From a candidate division WOR-1 bacterium RIFCSPHIGHO2_01_FULL_53_15 (lineage in GTDB: Bacteria; Margulisbacteria; WOR-1; O2-12-FULL-45-9; XYB2-FULL-48-7), in contig METM01000002.1 in the NCBI GenBank assembly GCA_001772335.1, positions 1 through 45,957 on the forward strand: a stretch of DNA of 45,957 nucleotides. Direction: 5' to 3'. The notes below the pieces were generated by a model. That model was given only the letters and a program-made list of their open reading frames with translations, ran no database searches and was not told the DNA's origin. How positions within the stretch are numbered: position 1 is the first letter of the stretch; the number at the start of each line of letters is the position of its first letter. The position numbers and the translations under genes are program-made. Below are positions 36,856 through 44,183 of this stretch, one piece after another.

Positions 36856-37936
36856 AGAAGCGCAGAAATATTTGGTCGGCGGGGTGAATAGCCCGCTGCG
36901 GGCTTTTGGGCCTGTCGGCGGGGATCCTTTGTTTGTAGCAAAGGGGCAAGGGTCAAGAATACAGGACGCCGACGGCAAGTGGTACATCGATTACGTCGGC
37001 GGCTACGGGCCGATGATCCTGGGCCACGCTCATCCCAAAGTTATTTCGGCGATCAAGAAAGTTTTGGCCGGCGGCACGGCTTTCGGCACGAATATGGCCG
37101 GCGAAACCGAACTGGCCAAAGAGATCAGTTTGGCGATCCCCTCGATCGAATTGCTCCGGCTGACGAATTCGGGGACGGAAGCGGTCATGGGGGCGCTGAA
37201 ACTTGCCAAGGCGTTAACGAAGCGAACGAAGGTTCTCAAGTTTAAAGAGTGTTATCACGGCTGGTCGGAACAGCCGTATCTGGAAGCCGATTACAACGAT
37301 CTTGCTTCGGTCCGGCAGCTGATTTCGAAAGACGTGGCGGCGATAATTGTCGAGCCGGTGGCCGGTAATATCGGCGTCATTCCGCCGGCGCACGGTTTTC
37401 TCGCCGGCCTGCGCAAGATCGCCGATGAGAACGGCTCGCTCCTTATCTTTGACGAAGTGATCACCGGCTTTCGCGTTGCCTATGGCGGCGCGCAGGAGCG
37501 GTTTGGCGTCAAAGCCGACCTGACGACGCTCGGAAAAATTATCGGCGGCGGACTGCCGGTCGGCGCTTTTGGCGGCAGAAAAGATATTATGCAGTTATTG
37601 GCGCCCGCGGGTTCGGTCTATCAGGCAGGGACATTTTCCGGCAATCCGGTGACGGTGGCGGCCGGTTTGGCGACTTTAAAGATATTAAAGAACCGGAAAG
37701 TTTACAGTGAGCTTGAAGAAAAAACGCTGGCCTTGGTCGAGGGGACTGAATTTAATTTTAAGAGGGTCGGCTCGATGTTCAGTTTTGTGATGAATGATTA
37801 CCGGGGTTTCTTCTGGAAGATGATCGGGCGCGGCGTCTATTTTACGCCGTCGGACAAGGAAGCGAATTTTGTTTCAATCACGCATAGTGCGCGTGATGTT
37901 GAGGAAACCATAAGATCGGTAAGGGGTATGGGGTAA
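36827..37936 (+). CDS. hemL: Glutamate-1-semialdehyde aminotransferase, compact form
   Basis: 369 residues; most HemL are about 425. GGVNSPLRAF opens the protein, followed by NSGTEAVMGALKLAK, CYHGW, IVEPVAGN, FDEVITGFRVA, and the PLP lysine in LGKIIGGGLPVGAFGG, then GTFSGNP. The missing length lies after CYHG and in the C-terminal small domain. Since all motifs are present, it is probably active, making aminolevulinate for HemB. It overlaps hemB by 29 bp, and its stop codon lies within a GGTAAGG-like heptamer array, which may have moved the original stop. Confidence 0.9.
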   Translation: MPKRSPKLYKEAQKYLVGGVNSPLRAFGPVGGDPLFVAKGQGSRIQDADGKWYIDYVGGYGPMILGHAHPKVISAIKKVLAGGTAFGTNMAGETELAKEISLAIPSIELLRLTNSGTEAVMGALKLAKALTKRTKVLKFKECYHGWSEQPYLEADYNDLASVRQLISKDVAAIIVEPVAGNIGVIPPAHGFLAGLRKIADENGSLLIFDEVITGFRVAYGGAQERFGVKADLTTLGKIIGGGLPVGAFGGRKDIMQLLAPAGSVYQAGTFSGNPVTVAAGLATLKILKNRKVYSELEEKTLALVEGTEFNFKRVGSMFSFVMNDYRGFFWKMIGRGVYFTPSDKEANFVSITHSARDVEETIRSVRGMG

Positions 37937-37945
37937 AAGGTATTA
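37918..37945. repeat. Heptanucleotide array across the hemL stop codon
   Basis: GGTAAGG, GGTATGG, GGTAAAA and GGTATTA follow one another. The third unit supplies the TAA that ends hemL. The unit type is the same as in bioH and bioC. Confidence 0.65.
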
Positions 37946-37948
37946 AGT

Positions 37949-40189
37949 ATGTTTAAATTACCGAAAAAAGTCATTGAAGACGGTAAGAAATACAGGGAAA
38001 GTTTCGCCAGGTTCCTGGCCGGCGAGTTAAAAGAAGCTTTCTTCAGGGGGATCCGCGTGCCGTGGGGCAATTATGCCCAGCGCGGCGGCAAACTCCTGAT
38101 GTCGCGCCTGCGTGTCCCGGCCGGGATTCTGACGCCGGCGCAGATCAAGGCGATCGGCGAAGCGGCGCAAAAGTTCGCCGACGGCCGTCTCCACATTACG
38201 ACGCGCCAGGATATCCAGATCCACAACGTGCCCAAGGACAAGGCGGTCGCCATTCTCGAATACCTGGCCGGCTACGACATCTCGCCGCGCGGCGGCGGCG
38301 GCAATACCGTGCGGGGCGTGACCGCCTGCTATCTCTCCGGCATCTGCCCGCTCGAAAAGGGCGAAGTGTATAAGCTCAATTGGGGACTCACGGAATATCT
38401 GCTCTCGCTTGACGATTCGCTTAACTTGCCGCGCAAGTTCAAGATCTCGTTCTCCGGCTGCGGCGACGACTGCGCCGCGGCGGGGGTCAACGACCTGGCC
38501 TTTGTCGCGGCCGGCGACGGCTTAAAGGTCCTCTGCGGCGGCGGCATGGGGGCCAAGAGTGCGGTGGGCAAAGTCCTCCACGATAAGCTCGAACCGTCCG
38601 AGGTTGGTTATGTGGCCAGAGCGGCGATCAACGTCTATAACAAGCACGGCAACCGCAAGAATCGCCACCACAACCGCCTGCGCTTCTTGATCGAAGACAT
38701 CGGTTGGGAGAAGTTTGTCGAACTTTACCGGGAAGAGCTGAAGAGGGTCAAGGACGAAGAGTACATAGTGTTGAGAACAGACAGCTTGCCGGAATTACCA
38801 AAGTTGTCCGGAAACCTGCAACTGAACGACTTCGACGAGCTCAGTCGAGTCGTCGCGGTTTCCGATTTCGTTAAGTACAGCGTCGGGGAACAAAAGCAAC
38901 CGGGTTACTATTATATAAAACTGCGCGTGCCGTTCGGCGAGATCAACGCCGAACAGCTGATCAGGCTGGCCGGGCTAAGCGGCGAGATCCCCAGCCTGAT
39001 TTTCCGCGCCACGCCGAGGCAGAACCTGGTCCTGACCAATGTCCCTTTTGATAAAGTTCCCTTGGTTTACGACAAAGTGAAAGAGATCCTGCCGGATTTT
39101 CTTTACGCCGAGACGATCATTGATGTCGTCAGCTGTAAAGCGGCCACGACCTGCAACCTGGGGATCTGCAACGCCATCGCCCTCGCGCCGCTTGTCGTCG
39201 AACGCCTCAAGGCGGCCAAACTCGATCTCGAGCGGTTAAAGGACATCAAGATAAATATTAACGGCTGTGCCAACGCCTGCGGCCAGCATCCGCTGGGGAC
39301 GCTCTCGTTTTCGGGCCTGGCCAAGAAAGTTTATAACCGGACGTTGCCGTTTTACAAGGTCTGGGCGGGCGGCAAAGCTGACTCAGAAGACACAAAGTTG
39401 GCGCAAGAGGCCGGCCTGGTGCCGGCGCGCTCCGTCCCCGATCTTGTCGGCGAATATTTTGAAAAGGGGACGCCGCTTAAGGAACTGGTCAATAAATACG
39501 GCCACGTGCCGCCATATGAGGAAGACAGAAGTTATTACATCGACTCCGGCCGGACGGAGGACTTTTCGATGGAAGGGCTGGGACAGGGCGAGTGCGGCGC
39601 CGGCGCGCTCGACATGATCGAGTCGGATATCAATTCGGCCAAGCAGTCGCTGGCCAAGGCCAACATAAAAGACGCGCTGGTTTACGCGGCGCGGGCGCTT
39701 CTCGTCGTGCGCGGCGTTGATCCTAAAGACGAGAAAGAGGCGATCGCGGCTTTTGCCGAGAAGTTCATCAAGGGCGGCATCTGCGCTCCTGATTTCGCCG
39801 ATCTCGAAGCGGTTTTCAAGGATGTTATCTCGGGCAGCATCGCTAAAGACCAGGCGTTCGACTACGCGCAAAAATTCTATGAAGAAGTGAAGAACATTTA
39901 CGGTTTGATGGACAGCAGTTTCAACTTTCAGGTAAGGTTTGAAGCGAAGGACGAAGGACGAAGGACGAAGGACGAAATTTACGATCTGCGCGGCACCCCA
40001 TGTCCCATTAATTATGTTAAGGCCAAGATCAGGCTTGAGGGAATGAATGTCGATGACATGCTCGAGGTCTTGTTGGACGACGGCGAGCCGATCGCCAATG
40101 TCCCCAAGAGTTTGGAGAACGATGGTCAGGAAGTGAAAATTGAAAAGATCGAGAATTATTTCAAGGTTATAGTCAGGAAAAAGGTTTAG
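37949..40189 (+). CDS. Sulfite reductase with HEPN-like and TusA domains (fusion)
   Basis: 746 residues in three parts. Residues 1-500 are a ferredoxin-type siroheme reductase: repeated half-domains, LHITTRQDIQIHNVP, the cluster/siroheme cysteines in SCKAATTCNLGICNA and NGCANACGQHPLG. Residues about 545-660 are helical and resemble a HEPN domain (SAKQSLAKANIKDALVYAARALLVVRG). Residues 675-746 form a TusA/SirA domain with RGTPCPINYVKAKI (cysteine near 685). Between the last two lies a CGAAGGA heptamer array (39945-39976). The enzyme reduces sulfite to sulfide; the TusA cysteine could carry the sulfur as persulfide to the carriers encoded downstream. Ferredoxin-like electron partner not in the window. 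Confidence 0.88.
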   Translation: MFKLPKKVIEDGKKYRESFARFLAGELKEAFFRGIRVPWGNYAQRGGKLLMSRLRVPAGILTPAQIKAIGEAAQKFADGRLHITTRQDIQIHNVPKDKAVAILEYLAGYDISPRGGGGNTVRGVTACYLSGICPLEKGEVYKLNWGLTEYLLSLDDSLNLPRKFKISFSGCGDDCAAAGVNDLAFVAAGDGLKVLCGGGMGAKSAVGKVLHDKLEPSEVGYVARAAINVYNKHGNRKNRHHNRLRFLIEDIGWEKFVELYREELKRVKDEEYIVLRTDSLPELPKLSGNLQLNDFDELSRVVAVSDFVKYSVGEQKQPGYYYIKLRVPFGEINAEQLIRLAGLSGEIPSLIFRATPRQNLVLTNVPFDKVPLVYDKVKEILPDFLYAETIIDVVSCKAATTCNLGICNAIALAPLVVERLKAAKLDLERLKDIKININGCANACGQHPLGTLSFSGLAKKVYNRTLPFYKVWAGGKADSEDTKLAQEAGLVPARSVPDLVGEYFEKGTPLKELVNKYGHVPPYEEDRSYYIDSGRTEDFSMEGLGQGECGAGALDMIESDINSAKQSLAKANIKDALVYAARALLVVRGVDPKDEKEAIAAFAEKFIKGGICAPDFADLEAVFKDVISGSIAKDQAFDYAQKFYEEVKNIYGLMDSSFNFQVRFEAKDEGRRTKDEIYDLRGTPCPINYVKAKIRLEGMNVDDMLEVLLDDGEPIANVPKSLENDGQEVKIEKIENYFKVIVRKKV
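39945..39976. repeat. Heptanucleotide array in the linker of the sulfite reductase fusion
   Basis: CGAAGGA repeats four times, followed by CGAA. It encodes a charged linker (AKDEGRRTKDE) just before the TusA domain. Confidence 0.95.
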
Positions 40190-40206
40190 GAGGTTTTCGG
40201 ACAACA

Positions 40207-40263
40207 CCCCACACTAAAGTGTGGGGAATATTTGCGGATAATTCCCCATACTTCAGTATGGGG
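40207..40263 (+). promoter_or_regulatory. Tandem hairpins with an alternative central hairpin, upstream of the ThiS-CysK gene
   Basis: Hairpin 1 is CCCCACACT-AA-AGTGTGGGG (40207-40226), and hairpin 2 is CCCCATACT-TC-AGTATGGGG (40244-40263), each with a nine-base-pair stem. The 3' arm of the first and the 5' arm of the second also pair with one another over 12 bases with one G-U (40218-40229 with 40241-40252). So the RNA can form either two outer hairpins or one central hairpin. It may be an attenuator, or a REP-type repeat of the kind that accompanies IS200-like transposases. A GGAGGAG ribosome site follows. Confidence 0.6.
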
Positions 40264-40288
40264 ATTCGAAACATACGGAGGAGATTAA

Positions 40289-41413
40289 ATGTCGATAAAT
40301 ATTGTTATCAACGGGAAGAAGGAAACGCTCACCGAGGCGATGTCAATAGATGATCTGCTCAAGCTCAAGAAGATCAGGCGCGAGGTCGTCACGATCGAGC
40401 TCAACGAAGTAATATTGGACCGAAAAGCGTATGTTTCGACAAATATCAAAGAGGGAGATAAGCTGGAGTTCGTTTATTATATGGGCGGCGGCGAAGAAGT
40501 TAAAAATAATGTTTCAGAAATAATTGAAAATACGCCGATCGTCAAGTTGAACCGCGTCGTTGAGGGCGGCATGGCGGAGATCTACGCGAAACTCGAGATG
40601 TTCAATCCCGGCGGCAGCGTCAAGGACCGCATCTGTAAGGCGATGATCCTCGATGCCGAACAAAAAGGCCTGCTCAAACCCGGCGGCACGATCGTTGAGC
40701 CGACCTCGGGCAACACCGGCATCGGCCTGGCCATGATCGGCGCGGTGCGCGGCTACAAGGTAATCCTGACGATGCCGGAGACGATGAGTTTGGAGAGGAT
40801 CTATATCTTGAAATCGTTTGGCGCGGAGGTCGTCTTGACCTCGGGCATGGAGGGGATGGCCGACTCGATCAAAAAAGCCGAAGAGATCGCCAGGAAGAAG
40901 AAAGCGTTCATGCCGCATCAGTTCGAAAATCCGGCCAACCCGGAAGTCCACCGGCAGACGACCGGACCGGAGATCCTCGAGGCTCTGGGGGAGCGGATCG
41001 ATGCATTTGTCGCGACGGTCGGCACCGGCGGGACAATCACCGGGGTCGGCGAGGTCTTAAAGGCGAAAAATCCCGCCGTGAAGATCGTGGCGGTTGAGCC
41101 GGCCGGCTCGCCTGTTCTCTCCGGCGGCAAACCCGGGCCGCACAAGATCCAGGGGATCGGGCCGGGTTTTGTGCCGAAAATATTGAACCGCGGCATTATT
41201 GACGAAATCATCAAAGTCAACGATAATGAAGCTTTCCAGATGGCGAAGCGCCTGGCCAAAGAGGAAGGATTGTTCGTCGGCATTTCAGCCGGTGCGGCCG
41301 CTTTCGCCGCGCTCAAGGTTGCCAAAACTCTTGGTGGCGGGAAAATGATCGTGACCATTTTTCCCGATACCGGTGAGCGCTATTTTTCAATGGAACAATA
41401 TTTTGAGGGGTGA
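40289..41413 (+). CDS. ThiS-like sulfur carrier fused to cysteine synthase
   Basis: 374 residues. Residues 1-68 are a ThiS fold: INIVINGKKETLTEAMSIDDLLK, VTIELNEVILDRK, IKEGDKLEFVYYMGGG, ending in the Gly-Gly (66-68) that carriers use for thiocarboxylate formation. After a short EEVKNN link, residues 75-374 are a fold type II PLP cysteine synthase: PLP lysine in NPGGSVKDR (K112), PTSGNTG, GTGGTITGVGE, FPDTGERYFS. The Gly-Gly is therefore internal and could be activated only after cleavage, which the JAMM peptidase of the same block could do. Alternatively the ThiS part is a docking domain. Substrate may be O-acetylserine or O-phosphoserine. A 5-bp spacing joins it to the next gene. Confidence 0.9.
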   Translation: MSINIVINGKKETLTEAMSIDDLLKLKKIRREVVTIELNEVILDRKAYVSTNIKEGDKLEFVYYMGGGEEVKNNVSEIIENTPIVKLNRVVEGGMAEIYAKLEMFNPGGSVKDRICKAMILDAEQKGLLKPGGTIVEPTSGNTGIGLAMIGAVRGYKVILTMPETMSLERIYILKSFGAEVVLTSGMEGMADSIKKAEEIARKKKAFMPHQFENPANPEVHRQTTGPEILEALGERIDAFVATVGTGGTITGVGEVLKAKNPAVKIVAVEPAGSPVLSGGKPGPHKIQGIGPGFVPKILNRGIIDEIIKVNDNEAFQMAKRLAKEEGLFVGISAGAAAFAALKVAKTLGGGKMIVTIFPDTGERYFSMEQYFEG

Positions 41414-41417
41414 GTGA

Positions 41418-42647
41418 ATGTCATACATGAAAGGATTAAGATGCCGCGAGTGCGGCCGCGAATATCCAAAAGAGGCGCTCTACGTCTGCGAGTATTGCTT
41501 CGGCTCGCTTGAGGTCACCTACGATTACGACCGGATCAAGGAGAAGCTGACGCGCGAAGCGATCGCCTCGCGGCCGAAGAACCTCTGGCGCTACCGCGAG
41601 CTCCTGCCGATCGACGGCAACCCGACCGACGGCTTCAATTCCGGGTACACGCCGCTCGTGCGGGCGCATAACCTGGGCAAAGTTCTCGGCGTCAAAGAGC
41701 TCTACATCAAGGACGACTCGGTCTGCCATCCGACGCTCTCGTTCAAGGACCGCGTCGTCTCGATCGCCCTCTCGCGCGCCAAGGAACTCGGGTTTAAAAT
41801 AGTCGGCTGCGCTTCGACCGGCAACCTGGCCAACTCCGTGGCTTCGCAATCGGCGATCGCCGGCCTCAAGAGCTATATCTTTATCCCGGCCGACCTCGAG
41901 GCGGGCAAAGTCATCGGCACGCAGATATTCCATCCCAATCTTATCGCGGTCGAGGGAAATTACGACGAGGTCAACCGGCTCTGTTCCGAGATCGCCGCCA
42001 AGTATAAGTGGGCGTTCGTCAATGTTAATATCCGGCCGTATTACGCCGAGGGGTCAAAGACCTACGGGTTTGAGATCGCCGAACAGCTGGGCTGGAAAAC
42101 ACCCGACCACCTGATCTCGCCCTGCGCCGGCGGCTCGCTGATCACAAAAATTTATAAGTCATTTAAAGAGTTCCATAAACTTGGCCTGATCGATAAGCCC
42201 AAGACCAAATTTTACGCGGCCCAGGCGACCGGCTGCGCGCCCATCGTCAACATGATCAAGGAGAAGTCCGAGATCATGAAGCCGGTCAAGCCGAAAACGA
42301 TCGCGAAATCCCTGGCCATCGGCAATCCGGCCGACGGCTACTACGCCAAGGCGACGGTCGAAGAAACCTGCGGCTCGGCCGAGTCGGTGACCGACGAAGA
42401 GATCGTCGAAGCGATCAAGCTGCTGGCCCGGACCGAGGGGATCTTCACCGAAACGGCCGGCGGCGTCACCGTCGGCACGACAAAGAAATTGATCGAGCAG
42501 GGGGTCATACCGAAGAACGAATCGGTCGTCATCTGCGTGACCGGCAACGGCCTCAAGACCCAGGAAGCGGTCCAGCATCATCTCGAGAAACCGCACAAGA
42601 TCAAACCGAACATCAAGGCGTTCGAAGAATGCTGCGAAATTAAATAA
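41418..42647 (+). CDS. Threonine synthase-like PLP enzyme in the sulfur block
   Basis: 409 residues. An N-terminal zinc ribbon (C9, C12, C24, C27 in CRECGREYPKEALYVCEYC) precedes a fold type II PLP domain: HPTLSFKDRVV with the lysine at 110, CASTGNLANSVAS, PCAGGSLITK, and GNGLKT at the end. By sequence it is a threonine synthase of the zinc-ribbon class, yet a standard thrC is at 10204. Standing between the ThiS-CysK fusion and the MoaD-like carrier, it may use O-phosphohomoserine with a protein thiocarboxylate to make homocysteine, as CysM uses O-phosphoserine with CysO. That is an inference; plain threonine synthesis remains possible. Confidence 0.85.
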   Translation: MSYMKGLRCRECGREYPKEALYVCEYCFGSLEVTYDYDRIKEKLTREAIASRPKNLWRYRELLPIDGNPTDGFNSGYTPLVRAHNLGKVLGVKELYIKDDSVCHPTLSFKDRVVSIALSRAKELGFKIVGCASTGNLANSVASQSAIAGLKSYIFIPADLEAGKVIGTQIFHPNLIAVEGNYDEVNRLCSEIAAKYKWAFVNVNIRPYYAEGSKTYGFEIAEQLGWKTPDHLISPCAGGSLITKIYKSFKEFHKLGLIDKPKTKFYAAQATGCAPIVNMIKEKSEIMKPVKPKTIAKSLAIGNPADGYYAKATVEETCGSAESVTDEEIVEAIKLLARTEGIFTETAGGVTVGTTKKLIEQGVIPKNESVVICVTGNGLKTQEAVQHHLEKPHKIKPNIKAFEECCEIK

Positions 42648-42648
42648 A

Positions 42649-42721
42649 AACTCACCCCCTCTTTCCCCCTCTCTTTTCAAGAGAGGGGGAGGGCAAGGTT
42701 GACGCTGGCAGGGGGTGAGTT
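42649..42721. repeat. MITE-like element B
   Basis: It is bounded by AACTCACCCCCT and AGGGGGTGAGTT and has the same 25-bp core palindrome as element A. The spacing between outer ends is 73 bp. It lacks the nested GC palindrome seen in A, so B represents the uninterrupted form. It lies between the ThrC-like gene and the carrier gene. Confidence 0.8.
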
Positions 42722-42737
42722 AAGAAGGAGACAAGTT

Positions 42738-43034
42738 ATGGCTACTATTAATGTAAGGATACCCCAGCCGCTGCAAAAACTGACGCAGGGGAAGGACGTG
42801 GTCGCGGCGGAGGCGGCCGACGTCAAGGCGCTGATCGACGATCTCGAGAGCAAATTCCCCGGCATCAAGGACCGGCTCTGCGACGAGGGCGGCAAACTGC
42901 GGCGTTTCATTAATATTTATGTTAATGAGGAAGATGTCCGTTTCCTGCAGGGCGAAAAAACGGTCTTGAAAGAAGGGGACGAGGTTTCGATCATACCGGC
43001 TATAGCTGGAGGCGCCTCACCCGCTAACGCTTAA
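42738..43034 (+). CDS. MoaD/ThiS-family sulfur carrier with a tail after Gly-Gly
   Basis: 98 residues from ATG 42738, which has AAGGAG 8-9 nt upstream; earlier codons fall in a repeat. It starts [20 protein letters not shown], with [26 protein letters not shown] and [13 protein letters not shown], the beta-grasp fold of MoaD/CysO. Six residues (ASPANA) follow the Gly-Gly at 91-92 and are encoded by a dispersed repeat that begins at 43015. The carrier therefore cannot be adenylated until the tail is removed, the task of HcyD-type JAMM peptidases, one of which is at 35543. The ThiF-type E1 follows. It probably gives sulfur to the PLP enzymes next to it. Confidence 0.92.
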   Translation: MATINVRIPQPLQKLTQGKDVVAAEAADVKALIDDLESKFPGIKDRLCDEGGKLRRFINIYVNEEDVRFLQGEKTVLKEGDEVSIIPAIAGGASPANA

Positions 43035-43067
43035 CCTGCCCCCCTCTCCATTGGGAATGGAGAGGGG
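43015..43067. repeat. Dispersed CTCACCCGC-type repeat with hairpin (copy 3)
   Basis: CCTCACCCGC begins two bases after the Gly-Gly codons of the sulfur carrier, and the repeat then encodes its last residues and stop. A 12-bp stem CCCCTCTCCATT / AATGGAGAGGGG with a GGG loop follows (43041-43067). There is no T-run after it, so it is more likely a repeat part than a terminator. Confidence 0.75.
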
Positions 43068-43098
43068 AAAGAAAGAGGGAAAAAAGAGGAAAGAATAC

Positions 43099-43917
43099 AT
43101 GGCGCTAACTGACGACCAAATAGAAAGATACAGCCGACAGATTCTTTTGCCGACCGTGGGCGGCAAGGGGCAAGAGAAATTGCTGGCCGCCAAAGTCCTG
43201 ATCGCGGGGGCGGGGGGCCTCGGTTCGCCGATCGCGGCGTATCTGGCCGGCGCCGGGGTGGGGACTCTGGGGATCGTTGATTCCGACGCGGTCGAGCTCA
43301 ACAATCTCCACCGCCAGATCATCTTTTCGACCGATGACATCGGCCGCAAGAAGGCGGAGGTGGCGGCCGAGCGCCTCTCCCGCGTCAATCCCGACATCAA
43401 GATTAAGCCGTATGTCATGCGCCTGACATCCGAGAATGTCATGGAAATGATCAGGGACTACGACATCATCGTTGACGGGACCGACAATTTCCCGACCCGC
43501 TATCTGATGAACGACGCCTGCGTCCTGGCCAAGAAGCCGTTGATCCACGGCGCTTTCTTCCGGTTTGAAGGGCAGGCGATGGTCATCAAGCCCCGCGAAG
43601 GCCCATGCTATCGCTGTCTATTTTCCGAGCCGCCGCCGCCCGGCTCCGTCCCGTCGTGCCAGGAAGCGGGGGTGCTGGGTGCCCTCTCCGGCGTGATCGG
43701 CCTGATCCAGGCGACGGAAACTCTCAAGCTGATCCTGGGGATAGGGGAGCCGCTGGTCGGCAAACTGATCATATTTAACGCGCTCGAGATGAACTTCCGC
43801 CGGGTCAAGGTGCCGCGCGACCCGAACTGCCCGGTCTGCGGCGACCATCCGACCGTGACGAAGTTGATCGATTACGAGTGGTTCTGTGGTTTAAAAAAAT
43901 CGGACTACGTTGAATAA
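43099..43917 (+). CDS. ThiF/MoeB-type E1 adenylyltransferase for sulfur carriers
   Basis: 272 residues from ATG 43099 (preceded by GAGGAAAG); the ORF reaches further up but only through the repeat hairpin. IERYSRQILLP is the family start, GAGGLGSP (37-44) the nucleotide loop, NNLHRQ, DGTDNFPTRYLMND the adenylation residues, and CYRC plus CPVC the zinc site. It adenylates the C-terminal glycine of carriers for thiocarboxylate formation. No rhodanese domain is present, so sulfur must come from sulfide or a persulfide donor such as the TusA domain of the sulfite reductase. One E1 may serve both carriers of the block and thiazole synthesis. Confidence 0.93.
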   Translation: MALTDDQIERYSRQILLPTVGGKGQEKLLAAKVLIAGAGGLGSPIAAYLAGAGVGTLGIVDSDAVELNNLHRQIIFSTDDIGRKKAEVAAERLSRVNPDIKIKPYVMRLTSENVMEMIRDYDIIVDGTDNFPTRYLMNDACVLAKKPLIHGAFFRFEGQAMVIKPREGPCYRCLFSEPPPPGSVPSCQEAGVLGALSGVIGLIQATETLKLILGIGEPLVGKLIIFNALEMNFRRVKVPRDPNCPVCGDHPTVTKLIDYEWFCGLKKSDYVE

Positions 43918-43931
43918 GGAGGAAAATTGAA

Positions 43932-44177
43932 ATGGCAAAAGCAAAACGGCTGGTTAAACTGACATTCCCGCAAAAACTGATCAAGGAGCCGGTCATCTTT
44001 ATGATGGCCAAGAAATACGACGTTATGCCCAATATCCGCCGGGCCAAAGTGACGGAGACGATCGGCGAGATGGTCCTTGAGCTCGACGGCGAAGAGAAAG
44101 CCCTTGAGCAGGGAATCGCCTATCTCAAAAAGACCGGCGTGATCGTGGAGCCGATCGTCGGGGATATTGTCGAGTAG
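43932..44177 (+). CDS. NIL-domain small protein
   Basis: 81 residues. KRLVKLTFPQKLIKEPVIFMMAKKYDVMPNIRRAKV, then GEMVLELDGEEKALEQGIAYLKKTGVIVEP, matches the NIL domain, best known as the substrate-binding C-terminus of MetN methionine transporters and also found as single proteins beside ferredoxin and homocysteine-synthesis genes. It follows the E1 gene after 14 bp with GGAGG upstream. A sensor for methionine or cysteine, or a subunit in homocysteine formation, would fit; this is not shown. It is the last gene of the block and ends 6 bp before a convergent gene. Confidence 0.85.
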   Translation: MAKAKRLVKLTFPQKLIKEPVIFMMAKKYDVMPNIRRAKVTETIGEMVLELDGEEKALEQGIAYLKKTGVIVEPIVGDIVE

Positions 44178-44183
44178 CCAAGA

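Noticed and set aside
38329-38571. Minus-strand frame inside the sulfite reductase gene
   Set aside because: It is antisense to conserved siroheme reductase sequence, with no ribosome site or known motif.
40207-40263. The hairpin pair as an intrinsic terminator
   Set aside because: No T-run follows either stem, and a ribosome site and a start codon lie close downstream on the same strand.
42699-42737. Longer N-terminus for the MoaD-like carrier
   Set aside because: These bases lie in MITE-like element B and the ribosome site; the ATG at 42738 with AAGGAG upstream is a standard start.
43051-43098. Longer N-terminus for the E1 protein
   Set aside because: This part is read from the repeat hairpin and a purine-rich leader, giving a low-complexity lysine run absent from the family.
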